NCBI RefSeq assembly: GCF_002749975.1
Contig: NZ_PEIG01000020.1
Span: 35,072 to 99,071 of the forward strand
Source of the DNA: Gloeocapsopsis sp. IPPAS B-1203
GTDB taxonomy: Bacteria > Cyanobacteriota > Cyanobacteriia > Cyanobacteriales > Chroococcidiopsidaceae
Reading direction: 5' to 3'
Length of the DNA: 64,000 nt
Made by a program: the position numbers and the translations under genes. Below the pieces are notes generated by a model that was not told the origin of the DNA, did no database searches, and worked only from the letters and a program-made list of their open reading frames with translations. Shown here one piece after another: positions 54,486-63,801 of this stretch; within the stretch, counting starts at the first letter, position 1, and each line of letters starts with the position of its first letter.

Positions 54486-54840
54486 GATGAACAATTAAAT
54501 CAACTAGAGACGGTTTTAGCATTTTTTGCTACCTTCGTGCTTGATAGTGCGTTAGTGCAAGAGATTATGAGGTGGGATATGGCTGTGTTAAGGGAGTCGC
54601 CTTGGTATCAAGAAATTGAGCAGCGGGGAATACGCATCGGTGAGGAACTCGGTGAACAACGCGGGCGAAGCACAGGAAATTTTATCCAACATTGCCACCA
54701 TTTTAGAGGTGAAATTGGGTAGTGAGGGCTTGGAATTAATGTTCCAAGTAGCCCAGATTTCTGATTTAGAGGGGTTGCAGGAAATTTTACGCAGCATTGT
54801 TGTAGCAAATACACTTGCAGAACTGCCGGATGTTTTGTAA
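54486..54840 (+). pseudogene. Rpn/DUF4351-type protein remnant (truncated and frameshifted)
   Basis: The first frame gives LVQEIMRWDMAVLRESPWYQ and EIEQRGIRIGEELGEQRG, the middle of Rpn-family (PD-(D/E)XK nuclease/transposase-like) proteins. The next frame gives ILSNIATILEVKLGSEGLEL and LQEILRSIVVANTLAELPDV, the DUF4351 end. The frames join only by a frameshift near 54660-54680, and the nuclease N-terminus is gone. Therefore a decayed copy. Confidence 0.75.
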
Positions 54841-54955
54841 TCAAATCTAGGTAAAAATTAGGCAGTAATTGATGTAATGAGTAGTTAGTAAGTAAGTACG
54901 AATTTTGTAGGAGAATTTACCTATTGGAAAAGTACAAAAAGAGAGCGAGAGATTT

Positions 54956-55243
54956 ATGAGCAATATTTCTATTGAAGAACTGGAACAGAAAATTGAGGCT
55001 GGCGAAGAAGTGATTGATCAGTATTTTGACCCTGCCACCACACGAGTTGGCACACCCCACTTGATGACTTCACGTAGAGGACAAGATCAGACAATCACCA
55101 ATTTAGAGATTCCGCTTGCCATGCTGAATGAGCTTGACCAAATGGCGAACGAACTCAATATTAGCCGTCAAGCTGTGATTAAAATGATGCTACGACGCGC
55201 TCTCGATGAACACTATTTAGCGAAGCGATTGACATCATCATGA
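54956..55243 (+). CDS. Ribbon-helix-helix (CopG-type) protein, possible antitoxin
   Basis: 95 residues. After an acidic N-terminal part (ISIEELEQKIEAGEEVIDQY) comes a CopG-like unit: TNLEIPLAMLNELDQMANEL followed by NISRQAVIKMMLRRALDEHY. The fold binds DNA as a dimer and is often the antitoxin of type II systems, with the N-terminal part binding the toxin. No intact toxin gene is next to it: decayed Rpn/DUF4351 pieces lie on both sides. It may be an orphan antitoxin or a chromosomal regulator. Confidence 0.75.
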   Translation: MSNISIEELEQKIEAGEEVIDQYFDPATTRVGTPHLMTSRRGQDQTITNLEIPLAMLNELDQMANELNISRQAVIKMMLRRALDEHYLAKRLTSS

Positions 55244-55269
55244 AATTGCTCAGCTTAGACAAAGCGCGA

Positions 55270-55429
55270 TCGCCCGACAATTGACAAAAGGTTGGGAGAA
55301 TTACCCCAACAGATGCGTACTTCAGTTTTGGGTTTGCCATTGCCTGCATTGAAAGATTTAAGTGAAGCTTTACTGGATTTTATGAGTATGGCTGATTTGC
55401 AAGCTTGGTTGGTACAACAGGTTGGTTGA
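55270..55429 (+). pseudogene. DUF4351 C-terminal remnant
   Basis: The translated segment LGELPQQMRTSVLGLPLPAL, then KDLSEALLDFMSMADLQAWL, is the DUF4351 end seen in Rpn-type proteins. Only about 50 codons remain, and the start RQLTK is out of frame with the rest (one base missing at ACAAAAGGTTG). A decayed fragment. Confidence 0.7.
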
Positions 55430-55599
55430 GAGTTTTGAATTGTTTACGAAGAAAAGTACCGGAGGCATTACTATCAGTTTTGAGTTCTGTTAGCGTAGCG
55501 GTGGCTTAGCACGTTTTGAATTGAAGAAAATAACTCATAACTCTCTATTACCCATCACCCAACAAATGTTGTGTGTGATATTTAATTATGCCCACCTAC

Positions 55600-56682
55600 T
55601 TACTCATCAATTTGCCACGAATCTTTTGTCAGTTCCTCATCGACAATTCGCTTAGGACGCAGTACGAGAACAACTCGACCGAGTAACGGAGTATTAGTAG
55701 CGGTATCGAACCACTGAAATTCTAATTGTCCTGATTGTTCAACAACAAAGTAGCTGTTCGCATCCCATTCACGTTGGGAACGATCGACAAGAACCAAGAC
55801 TTGTTCTTTACTACTATCGGTTTGGTTTGGCAAGCGATCGCCTTTACACAAAATCACGACAGGATCTTGTGTCCCTAAAACAACCTGCCATCCTGGGATT
55901 GGTATCCATGCTTGTTCTCCAGCAAACTTGACCATGCGAAACGGTTCAATTTCTTCAACAAAGGGAACTGCTTTAAAGTCATCTACCTTCAGAGGTATTT
56001 CACCAACAACAGGCACAAGACACGGTAATTCTTCCTCAGCTTCAAGACGATAGAATGGTAAACGAGGCGCAGGGCGCTTAGCAGCAGCAGTAAAATCAAC
56101 TAAAAGTTGCTCAATTTGTTCTCTAGCAGTTGCAGTATGCGCAAATCTTAAGCCTTTAGCAATAAGACGCGATCGCTCTTGTAAATCATTTTTTTGCCGC
56201 GCCAGTTTCCAAGATTGATACGCTAGTGCATCACCAGGATGATTAGTAAAGCCTGCGGGTAATGTCCGAAATCGCGAGAAGTCTTTAACGGCTTTAGCAA
56301 CTTCTTTTGCTTCATCTGCATCAAGTCGGTGCAATAAAATTAACTCAGCAGCAGCAGCACGTTCAGCTTGAGTCAATAAGCGCAGTTCATATAATACATC
56401 ACTACCCCGCTGGGCATAATGCGATCGCACTTCAGGTGGTGCTTCAGCTTTCTCAATCGAATCGTATACTTGTGCGCCGACAATCACTTGATTTTGCTGT
56501 ACTGGTTCAAATCCAGTTGCTTCAAAAATTGCTTGGGAATTATAACCCGACTTTTGTAATTTGGCACAAGCTTTGCCCCATTCTACCCAATTGCCCTGCT
56601 TTTGCCGCAGCGATCGTAACAATTCCTCAATCACTTCTTGGGATTCACCACCATTAGCAGGATTCGCCGGTAATTCAGTCAT
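55600..56682 (-). CDS. raf1: RuBisCO accumulation factor 1
   Basis: 360 residues. N-terminal helical domain (WVEWGKACAKLQKSGYNSQA, then IFEATGFEPVQQNQVIVGAQ, and further DVLYELRLLTQAERAAAAEL, VAKAVKDFSRFRTLPAGF, NHPGDALAYQSWKLARQ) and a C-terminal beta dimerisation domain (about 230-345). Raf1 dimers hold RbcL subunits after chaperonin release and help assemble RbcL8 in the cytosol. The rbc genes are not in the window; raf1 is often unlinked in cyanobacteria. Divergent from menG upstream. Confidence 0.93.
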   Translation of the reverse strand: MTELPANPANGGESQEVIEELLRSLRQKQGNWVEWGKACAKLQKSGYNSQAIFEATGFEPVQQNQVIVGAQVYDSIEKAEAPPEVRSHYAQRGSDVLYELRLLTQAERAAAAELILLHRLDADEAKEVAKAVKDFSRFRTLPAGFTNHPGDALAYQSWKLARQKNDLQERSRLIAKGLRFAHTATAREQIEQLLVDFTAAAKRPAPRLPFYRLEAEEELPCLVPVVGEIPLKVDDFKAVPFVEEIEPFRMVKFAGEQAWIPIPGWQVVLGTQDPVVILCKGDRLPNQTDSSKEQVLVLVDRSQREWDANSYFVVEQSGQLEFQWFDTATNTPLLGRVVLVLRPKRIVDEELTKDSWQIDE

Positions 56683-56828
56683 AATCTCAGCAACTCTTCA
56701 GCACAAATTCTATTTTAATCTGAAGAGTGTAGAGGAGTAGAGGGGCGGAGGAGCAGAGGAGAAATACTACAATAAAATTCTTTTGCACTAACCACTAGTC
56801 ACTAATAACTAATCACTAGCTACTCCCT
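56683..56828. repeat. Short spacer with ACTAGTCACTAAT-type repeats
   Basis: ACTAACCACTAGTCACTAAT followed by AACTAATCACTAGCTACTCC ends the spacer between raf1 and menG; the same degenerate heptamer repeat class as at 1895-1976. Must hold promoters of both genes; boxes not assigned. Confidence 0.5.
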
Positions 56829-57524
56829 ATGACTTCAACTCAAATCCGCAATATTTTCGACCGCATTGCTCCAGTTTATGACCAAATGAATGATTGGCTG
56901 AGTTTAGGTCAGCATCGCGTTTGGAAGCAAATGACTGTGAAATGGAGTTGTGCAAAAACGGGAGATAAGTGTCTTGATTTATGTTGTGGTAGTGGCGATT
57001 TGGCATTACGACTAAGTCGTGTAGTAGGAACTACAGGTGAAGTGTATGGCGTTGATTTTTCACCGCAGTTACTAGCGATCGCGCAACAACGTTCTCAACA
57101 ACAGTATCCTTCTTCGTCAATTACTTGGATTGAAGCTGATGTTTTAGAATTACCTTTTGCAGATAGTTCTTTTGATGCGGCGACAATGGGCTACGGATTG
57201 CGTAATGTTGTAGACATTCCCCATTGCTTTCAAGAATTACACCGCGTCCTCAAACCCCGCGCAACAGCCGCTATTCTCGACTTTCATCGCCCTAGTAATT
57301 CACAATTACGTGCATTTCAGCAGTGGTATCTCGATACATTGGTTGTCCCACTAGCACGTCAACTTGGCTTAACAGAAGAATATGCTTACATCAGTCCCAG
57401 TTTAGAACGATTTCCCACAGGTCAAGAACAAGTCAAATTAGCACAACAAGCAGGCTTTGCTGAAGTGACACACTACCCCATCGCTAACGGTATGATGGGA
57501 GTATTGACGATAAAAAAATCATAA
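56829..57524 (+). CDS. menG: Demethylphylloquinone methyltransferase (MenG/UbiE family)
   Basis: 231 residues. Motif I LDLCCGSGDLALRL (49-62), GVDFSPQLLAIAQQRSQQ, then DSSFDAATMGYGLRNVVDIP and LDFHRPSN are the hallmarks of UbiE/MenG. In cyanobacteria it adds the last methyl group to phylloquinone, the photosystem I cofactor A1 (or to plastoquinone-like quinones). Start MTSTQIRNIFDRIAPVYDQM is the conserved family start. Confidence 0.93.
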   Translation: MTSTQIRNIFDRIAPVYDQMNDWLSLGQHRVWKQMTVKWSCAKTGDKCLDLCCGSGDLALRLSRVVGTTGEVYGVDFSPQLLAIAQQRSQQQYPSSSITWIEADVLELPFADSSFDAATMGYGLRNVVDIPHCFQELHRVLKPRATAAILDFHRPSNSQLRAFQQWYLDTLVVPLARQLGLTEEYAYISPSLERFPTGQEQVKLAQQAGFAEVTHYPIANGMMGVLTIKKS

Positions 57525-57557
57525 TGCAAGCAGCATTATTCTTATTGGTTCGCATCC

Positions 57558-58793
57558 TTGGACTGGTCTAACATTTGGTTCTACGCAGCACCTCCTGTAC
57601 TGGGAGCAGTTATTGGCTATTTTACTAATGACATAGCCATCAAAATGCTCTTTCGTCCTTATCGAACTCTGTACATTGCTGGAAAACGCTTACCTTTTAC
57701 TCCTGGTTTAATTCCCCGCAACCAAGAACGCTTAGCAAAGCGGGTTTCTGACACTATCATGGGGTCATTGCTAACGCCAGAAGAATTGCAGAACTTAGCA
57801 CGACGCTTACTGCAACCAGAACGCGTACAAGCTGGTATTTTATGGTTACTACGATTAGCTTTAGACCAAATTCGCTTAGATAAAGAGCAGAAAACTGCAA
57901 AAATTACTGCAAATATTCTCAAAGATTTACTCGGTCAATCTTTACCACGTTTACTCAAAGTTTTAGCGCGGCGCGAAGATTTTTTAGAAGCACAAACAAA
58001 TCAAATTTTCGATCAAGTAATACTTGAGTTTCAACTGAGTGATGAACAAGCAACTAAACTTGCAGATTGGCTACTACAAGTTGTTTTACCACCAGATGTG
58101 ATTCGTCAGCTTTTAGTTGACTTTCTTACTGATCGCACAATTCAAACAATCGATGAAGGTTTTAGGGAAAAAGCTAGCGGAACTTACTGGGTAGTTGCTA
58201 ATTTGTTTGGGTTACGCAATACCTTAACTCGCTTAAGAACCTACTGTTTAGATGAAAGAGAAGCAGCAAACAATCGCATCCAAGAATTGACTCGCTCATT
58301 AGACGTTCGTACCCGTCTTAAAACTTGGTTGCAAAACTTGTCGTTACAAAACTTACCTGTTTCTACAGTACGTCAACTCCGTAAAACAATCCGCGACACA
58401 ATTCGCAGCTATTTGCAATCCCGTGGCGGTGAAGTTCTCCAAGGATTAAGTGATTCGGTGGATTGGGAAAATATTGCGAGTTTACTTTTAAATCGTCTAC
58501 GCAATTCGGCTGTTGTCAATACTTCATTAGATGTTGTCAGCAAAGAACTTGCCTTAATTTTAGAACGCTACTTAGAGCGCGACTTAGAAAATATTGTGGC
58601 GCAGGCAATTCCTATTTTGTCAATCGATCAAGTGATTGTAGATCGCGTCAAATCAACTTCTGCAGCGGACTTGGAAACTGCAGTTGAAGGAATTGTTAAA
58701 AATGAACTACAAGCGATTGTTAATTTAGGTGGAGTATTAGGATTTGTAGTTGGTTCGCTACAAACCCTATTTCTGGTACTCCGTAATTTTTAA
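57558..58793 (+). CDS. DUF445 family membrane-associated protein
   Basis: 411 residues. An N-terminal membrane helix followed by a glycine-bearing signature ([56 protein letters not shown]) defines the DUF445/YheB family; the C-terminal end repeats a hydrophobic segment ([20 protein letters not shown]). The middle is helical. The start is a TTG at 57558, no upstream ATG is in frame before a stop, and no ribosome-binding site is obvious. Function unknown in the family. It follows menG by 33 bp, so likely co-transcribed. Confidence 0.85.
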   Translation: MDWSNIWFYAAPPVLGAVIGYFTNDIAIKMLFRPYRTLYIAGKRLPFTPGLIPRNQERLAKRVSDTIMGSLLTPEELQNLARRLLQPERVQAGILWLLRLALDQIRLDKEQKTAKITANILKDLLGQSLPRLLKVLARREDFLEAQTNQIFDQVILEFQLSDEQATKLADWLLQVVLPPDVIRQLLVDFLTDRTIQTIDEGFREKASGTYWVVANLFGLRNTLTRLRTYCLDEREAANNRIQELTRSLDVRTRLKTWLQNLSLQNLPVSTVRQLRKTIRDTIRSYLQSRGGEVLQGLSDSVDWENIASLLLNRLRNSAVVNTSLDVVSKELALILERYLERDLENIVAQAIPILSIDQVIVDRVKSTSAADLETAVEGIVKNELQAIVNLGGVLGFVVGSLQTLFLVLRNF

Positions 58794-58796
58794 TCT

Positions 58797-60512
58797 TTAG
58801 CTAGGTGCAACAGCGTAACGCACAAGTTGTCCGAGGCGTTGGCGGAGAGTTTCTAATCCTAGGCGATCGCTTGCTGAAATATACACTGCTTGGGGAAACT
58901 CTTCTTGCGCGACTGCTAGCGTGTCACTATCAACACAATCAACTTTGTTTAAAGCAATTAGCATTGGACCTGGAGTGATTGGCATTTCTGACAAAATACT
59001 CATCACTGAACGAATTTGACTTTGCCATGCTGGATGAGAAAGATCCACGACATGAAGTAATGCATCCGCTTCGGTAACTTCTTCTAATGTGGCGCGAAAA
59101 GCATCCATGAGTGACGCCGGAAGTTCGTGAATAAAACCTACCGTGTCTGTCAAAACAATTGCTTGTGGTTCTCCACTCACACTAGGAATGACCAAACGGC
59201 GAGTTGTCGGATCAAGTGTTGCAAATAACTGATCTGCTGTGTAAACTTCTGCATTCGTGAGCGCATTGAGTAAGGTAGACTTACCCGCATTGGTATAGCC
59301 CACAATCGCCACCGAAGGAACTTCTCGATGTTGGCGCTGTTGTCGCAGACGAGAACGATGTGCTTGTAATTGGTTAACCTCTTCTTGTAATCTGGCAATT
59401 CGTCTGGCGATCGCGCGGCGTTCGGTTTCTAGTTTTGTTTCACCAGGACCGCGAGTTCCAATACCACCACCGAGTCGAGACATTGCTTGACCCCGCCCTG
59501 TAAGTCGCGGCAGCATATATTCTAGTTGAGCAAGTTCAACTTGTAATTTACCCGCACGAGTTCTAGCGCGTTGGGCAAAAATATCTAGAATCACCTCAGT
59601 ACGGTCAACAACTCGAATCCCGATTTGTGTTTCTAAATTACGCACTTGCGCTGGTGATAAATCGCGGTCAAAGACGATCAGATTTGCTCCCAAAGTTTGG
59701 GCTGTTAAAGCAATTTCTTGTACTTTTCCTTCACCAACTGCGGTTTGGGGGTGCGGACGCGATCGCTTTTGGCGAAATGTTTGTAACACTTCTCCACCAG
59801 CAGTATCAACTAATCGTGCTAATTCATCTAGCGTGTCTTGAAATGCTTGTGGCGTGATATTGTCAGTTTGGACTCCTACAATCAATACGCGATCGCGGTC
59901 TGAGTCTACCTGTGTCGCAACATATTCGCGCTGAAATTCAGCTTCGAGTCCTTCTACTAGATCGAGAAAATCTTGATTGCTGAGAATATCTAAACTCAGA
60001 GGTTGCGATACACTCCAACTTGCTAGTGGTGCGTCAGTGTCCGTTGTCTCAACAATAGGAACTAAATGCGCTAAATAAGTTTCTTTAACGTAACCTGTAG
60101 CGCCTCCACCACGACGTTGAAATCCTGAACCAGTGATATTGAGTATCGCTAGGACATCTAATCTTTGCAGCGCCATCGCTGTTAATGCAGCTTCGCTGGG
60201 TGGTTCTGGCTTAAGTTGCGTCGCAATACAACGAATTCCACTGAGACGTTCAGCACCATAGCGCGGTAGTTCTAGGGGAGGGATTTGAGTTTGACGTGGC
60301 GTTCCTACACCTACACGAATCACCTGTCCCCGACGATTAACATAGGCGCACACAGGTTGATTAATCTCAGTGCTAATTGCTGCTAAGCGCTGGGCAAACT
60401 CGGGTGTAGTCGGGCGATCGCCTGGCAAACGTTGTTGATACAGCCGTTGTAGTTGCTTAATCTGGCTGGATTTTAATCCTTGAAGATTACCGTAAATAGT
60501 CTCGATAGGCAC
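58797..60512 (-). CDS. hflX: GTPase HflX
   Basis: 571 residues from a GTG at 60512. The N-terminal HflX domain ends with the glycine-rich loop SRLGGGIGTRGPGETKLETE; the G domain follows with G1 GYTNAGKST, G3 DTVGFIHELP and G4 NKVD. HflX is a ribosome-binding GTPase that splits stalled or heat-damaged 70S ribosomes. Cytosolic. It converges on the DUF445 gene with 3 bp between stop codons. The extra N-terminal 160 residues are normal for cyanobacteria. Confidence 0.94.
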   Translation of the reverse strand: MPIETIYGNLQGLKSSQIKQLQRLYQQRLPGDRPTTPEFAQRLAAISTEINQPVCAYVNRRGQVIRVGVGTPRQTQIPPLELPRYGAERLSGIRCIATQLKPEPPSEAALTAMALQRLDVLAILNITGSGFQRRGGGATGYVKETYLAHLVPIVETTDTDAPLASWSVSQPLSLDILSNQDFLDLVEGLEAEFQREYVATQVDSDRDRVLIVGVQTDNITPQAFQDTLDELARLVDTAGGEVLQTFRQKRSRPHPQTAVGEGKVQEIALTAQTLGANLIVFDRDLSPAQVRNLETQIGIRVVDRTEVILDIFAQRARTRAGKLQVELAQLEYMLPRLTGRGQAMSRLGGGIGTRGPGETKLETERRAIARRIARLQEEVNQLQAHRSRLRQQRQHREVPSVAIVGYTNAGKSTLLNALTNAEVYTADQLFATLDPTTRRLVIPSVSGEPQAIVLTDTVGFIHELPASLMDAFRATLEEVTEADALLHVVDLSHPAWQSQIRSVMSILSEMPITPGPMLIALNKVDCVDSDTLAVAQEEFPQAVYISASDRLGLETLRQRLGQLVRYAVAPS

Positions 60513-60847
60513 CTTCGACCAATATTTGGTCTTCTGAATTCACTACATCTATTTTATCGCGCTGTTTTCACGTTGTTGAACTCAAGTTAGTAACAATACT
60601 TGAAGGGTGGTTAGAGATCATTCATATCGGCATTGCTTTTACGAGCACATAGATTATACAAGTGAAACGCAATCAAGCTCACAGATAATATAGGGCTAGG
60701 CTAATAACCTGCGTGCCATCATAGTACTTAAGTAGCAACAGTTACTACTACTCAAGATTGGGTCGATAATCAGCTTTCACTTCATAGACGGAATTCTTGA
60801 TTGGTTTGTCTTAGAGACTAAAACAAGCTCTAACGGTGTCTAGAACT
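60513..60847. other. Intergenic region
   Basis: About 330 bases between divergent hflX and the DUF29-like gene. No gene, no strong repeat. Promoters for both directions should lie here; not placed. Confidence 0.35.
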
Positions 60848-61274
60848 ATGGAAGAGTTATTAGAACTTAAGAATTTAATTTTGAAGGGTGAAAGCGCAGC
60901 AGCTTTACTACTGGTAGAAGAACTTGATAGAAATGAGTCGCGATGACAAAACTAATAATATTCGTTCTCATGCCAAAGTTTTATTACATCACTTGATTAA
61001 AAAGCAAGCCGAAAACCGTTCTACAAAATCGTGGGAAGTGTCAATTCGTAACAGCGTGCAGGAAATTAAGGAAAAGAACAAACGCCGCAAGTTAGGAGGC
61101 TATTATCTAACTAAAGACGATTTGCAATCTATTCTATGCAACGCAATAGATAGTGCCATTGACACGGCATCGCTTGAAGTTAGCCAAGGAAAATATGAGT
61201 CAGAAGAATTAGCAGCCTTAATTGACTCGTCGAAGCTTTTAAATAATGCTTTATTACTAATAGTTGAAGATTAA
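60848..61274 (+). pseudogene. DUF29-like family gene split by a one-base insertion
   Basis: A 32-codon frame (MEELLELKNLILKGESAAAL and following, ending DRNESR) and a second frame from the ATG at 60933 (MSRDDKTNNIRSHAKVLLHH, 113 residues) overlap by 14 bp. In relatives I remember from cyanobacteria the two parts are one protein, with EELEEMSRDDK at the join; here GAACTTGATAGAAATGAG has one extra base. So it is either a frameshifted gene or two overlapping frames. DUF29 proteins have no fixed function; some lie near toxin-antitoxin genes. Confidence 0.65.
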
Positions 61275-61369
61275 TATCAAACGCTTGACTTTGAGTAGCT
61301 AAGTCAATCTGTATAAAAAGACAAAGTAAATTTCATTCTTTTTGCTATATTTCTGCTATGATTTCAAAC

Positions 61370-61383
61370 AGACTGATCGGTCT
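61370..61383. promoter_or_regulatory. TetR-type operator upstream of the TetR gene
   Basis: AGACTGATCGGTCT, a near-perfect palindrome, ends 9 bases before the TetR start codon. A second copy, AAACCGATCGGTCT, is at 62011-62024 upstream of the GST gene. It agrees with a consensus AGACC-N4-GGTCT, the kind of box bound by NemR-like TetR proteins. Confidence 0.8.
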
Positions 61384-61392
61384 TTAATTGAG

Positions 61393-61992
61393 ATGTCGAA
61401 AGCTCAACAAACCAAAGCACGTATTATCGAGCAAGCAGCAGCTCTGTTTAACCAGCAAGGATATGCAGGGTCTTCGATGTCAGACATAATGCGTGTTACA
61501 GGTTTACAAAAAGGAGGCATTTATAATCACTTCCGTAGCAAAGATGAGCTAGCTCTAGCAGCATTTGACTTTGCAGCCAGTCGCATACAGCAGAAATTTA
61601 CAGGTGCTTTGAAAGGAAAACGTCATGCAGTGGAGCGGTTGATTGCAATTCTCAGTGTTTATGAGCATATGTTAGACGATCCACCCGTCCAGGGCGGTTG
61701 TCCAATCCTCAATACAGCGGTAGAGAGTGATGATGCTCATCCAGCTTTACGCGAACGGACGCAACTTGCGATGGATGCGTGGCGTGGTTTGATTCATCGC
61801 ATTGTCGATAAAGGTGTTATGCGTGGTGAATTGCGTGCAGATGTCACTTCTGATACTGTTGCTACGATTTTGATTGCAACCATTGAGGGAGGGGTAATGC
61901 TCAGCAAGTTATATGGCGATGCTTCTTATTTGGAACGCGCCCTAAACCATCTTAAAACTTATATTCAACACCAGCTTGCGACACCCATCTAA
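61393..61992 (+). CDS. TetR/AcrR family regulator, NemR-like
   Basis: 199 residues from the ATG at 61393, after the operator. HTH at about 10-56 (ARIIEQAAALFNQQGYAGSS, then MSDIMRVTGLQKGGIYNHF). The ligand domain contains the only cysteine, C103, in QGGCPILNTAVESDD, near the position of the reactive cysteine of E. coli NemR (C106), so sensing of electrophiles is plausible. It should repress itself and the GST-like gene through the two matching operators. Confidence 0.88.
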   Translation: MSKAQQTKARIIEQAAALFNQQGYAGSSMSDIMRVTGLQKGGIYNHFRSKDELALAAFDFAASRIQQKFTGALKGKRHAVERLIAILSVYEHMLDDPPVQGGCPILNTAVESDDAHPALRERTQLAMDAWRGLIHRIVDKGVMRGELRADVTSDTVATILIATIEGGVMLSKLYGDASYLERALNHLKTYIQHQLATPI

Positions 61993-62010
61993 ATTTTTTT
62001 GCACTAAAAC

Positions 62011-62024
62011 AAACCGATCGGTCT
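62011..62024. promoter_or_regulatory. TetR-type operator upstream of the GST gene
   Basis: AAACCGATCGGTCT, with the perfect 10-bp palindrome ACCGATCGGT at its centre, lies 32 bp before the GST start codon. It matches the site at 61370-61383 at 12 of 14 positions, so the adjacent TetR protein probably controls both genes. Confidence 0.8.
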
Positions 62025-62055
62025 TTTTGTATCCTGATTGTGAGAAATAGTTTTT

Positions 62056-62739
62056 ATGCTCAAGCTTTACTATGCCCGTCCTTCTGCTTATGCTCGTCCT
62101 GTATGGTTAGCTCTGCTAGAAAAGCAACTTCCTTTTGAATTAATTTCAGTTGATTTAAGCGGCGAACAATTTGAACCCGAATTTCTCGCCTTAAATCCTT
62201 TTAGCCATGTCCCAGTTTTGGTTGATGGTGATTTTCGCGTGATTGAATCGTTAGCCATTCTAGATTATCTAGAAGCACGGTATCCTGAGCGATCGCTGCT
62301 TCCGACTGATGCGATCGCTTTAGCAAAGGTTCGGATGGTGCAAATGGTTACGCTCAATGAATTACTACCTGCGGTGTTTAGATTACTCGTTCGCGATGAG
62401 AACTCAGTGGAGTTGGAGTATGCTCAGCTACGGGCAATTAATACATTGAATTATTTTGAAGCTTTGTTGGAGGACTCCCCTTACTTTGCTGGCGAACAGA
62501 TGACACTAGCAGAAATTGTCGCTGGAACACTCGTTCATAGAATGCCTGATCTAGGAATTGCTTTGACCAAATACCCTAAATTGAATCGTTGGTCTGATTG
62601 TTTATTAGCTCGACCTACTTGGCAACAGATTGAATTAAGTCCAGAAGAGTGGAGTAGCTTCAAACGTCGGATGCGAGTGATACCAAAGATTTGGCAGCGT
62701 CGTCGCCATCAACGGATAAACGCACTGTCTCAACAGTAG
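62056..62739 (+). CDS. Glutathione S-transferase family protein
   Basis: 227 residues. An N-terminal thioredoxin-like domain (MLKLYYARPSAYARPVWLAL, then LNPFSHVPVLVDGDF with the cis-proline, and VIESLAILDYLEARYPERSL with the glutathione-binding E-S) is followed by an all-helical C-terminal domain. It likely conjugates or isomerises electrophiles with glutathione. The operator matching that of the TetR gene points to induction by electrophilic stress. A weak alternative is an SspA-like non-enzymatic role. Confidence 0.88.
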   Translation: MLKLYYARPSAYARPVWLALLEKQLPFELISVDLSGEQFEPEFLALNPFSHVPVLVDGDFRVIESLAILDYLEARYPERSLLPTDAIALAKVRMVQMVTLNELLPAVFRLLVRDENSVELEYAQLRAINTLNYFEALLEDSPYFAGEQMTLAEIVAGTLVHRMPDLGIALTKYPKLNRWSDCLLARPTWQQIELSPEEWSSFKRRMRVIPKIWQRRRHQRINALSQQ

Positions 62740-62790
62740 ATGCAATAGCAGTGTCAGCAGTCCTACAAGTCGAGCGAGCAGACAGAAGAA

Positions 62791-63753
62791 TCAAAAAGCT
62801 GCTGAAGACATATTTCTCCAAGATTGCACTGCTGTTTGTAAATGCTGCGGTAGCCACGAATCATATTGTGGATAAATTGGCAAGCGTGGTATGAGTTGCC
62901 ATCCGGCTGATTTTAATATTTGTAATAAATTCTCGCGAGTCAGATGTGGATAATCTGGATTAACTTCATCTTTTGGTCCAATACCGCCTAAATCTCTTGC
63001 TCCTGCTGCGATACAAGCAAGTAACCAGTTTGGATCTGGAACTAAATTTGGTGGAATTTGAATTGTAATTTCTGCGGGTAAAATTTCTCTAGCTTTGGCA
63101 ATGACTTGCGGTAACTGCTGCGCCTCAAAGCCTGGTGCATTCCATGTTTGTTGATTTCCTGGACTATAAGGTTGCAAGATGACTTCTTGAATGTGATTGT
63201 AACGAATGTGTAATTGAGCGATCGCCTCTAATGTCTCCCACCAGTCGTTTTGTGTTTCGCCTATTCCTAAAAGTAAACCTGTTGTAAACGGAATCTGCAA
63301 TTCTCCTGCCCAAGCAAGTTGTTGTAATCTCAGTTCTGGAATTTTGCTCGGTGCGAAGCGATGCACTGTATTTAATAAAGCAGGCGTTAATTGCTCTATC
63401 ATCAAACCCATCGACACATTCACAGTTTTTAGCTGCTGCATTTCTGTAAAACTTAATGGTCCTACATTTGTGTGTGGCAAAAATCCCAGTGAAAGTGCTA
63501 GTTCGCACAAATTGTAAATTAGCTCAAACCATGCCTGACGCCGTGATGATTGCGGATGAACCTCACCACTTAGTATGAGAATCTCACAGACGCCTTGATG
63601 TTGCAATTCTTTAAGAATGTTTTCTGCTACCGAAAGCGTCATCCAAGGGTCTTTGCCTGGAGCTACCCGAAAATTACAATAATCACAACGATTAAAGCAC
63701 TCATAGGTCGGCACTATGGTGTGGGCGGGGCTATAGGTAACTATGCCAGACAT
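62791..63753 (-). CDS. cofG: 7,8-didemethyl-8-hydroxy-5-deazariboflavin synthase, CofG subunit
   Basis: 320 residues. The radical-SAM cluster motif is C19-x3-C23-x2-C26 in ECFNRCDYCNFR, and LLLGIGETQNDWWE, EVILQPYSPGNQQTWNAPG and AGARDLGGIGPKDEVNPDYP are typical of CofG. With CofH it forms the deazaflavin (Fo) chromophore from tyrosine and a pyrimidine; in cyanobacteria Fo serves as antenna of some photolyases. CofH is not in the window. It is divergent from psbA. Confidence 0.92.
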   Translation of the reverse strand: MSGIVTYSPAHTIVPTYECFNRCDYCNFRVAPGKDPWMTLSVAENILKELQHQGVCEILILSGEVHPQSSRRQAWFELIYNLCELALSLGFLPHTNVGPLSFTEMQQLKTVNVSMGLMIEQLTPALLNTVHRFAPSKIPELRLQQLAWAGELQIPFTTGLLLGIGETQNDWWETLEAIAQLHIRYNHIQEVILQPYSPGNQQTWNAPGFEAQQLPQVIAKAREILPAEITIQIPPNLVPDPNWLLACIAAGARDLGGIGPKDEVNPDYPHLTRENLLQILKSAGWQLIPRLPIYPQYDSWLPQHLQTAVQSWRNMSSAAF

Positions 63754-63801
63754 TACTTTGCATTCTTGTACTCATTTAATTCTAAAAAAAAGTTAAAGTC
63801 C

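Noticed and set aside
54616..54840. Independent 74-residue gene
   Set aside because: Its sequence is the DUF4351 end of the frameshifted Rpn-type remnant, so it is treated as part of that pseudogene.
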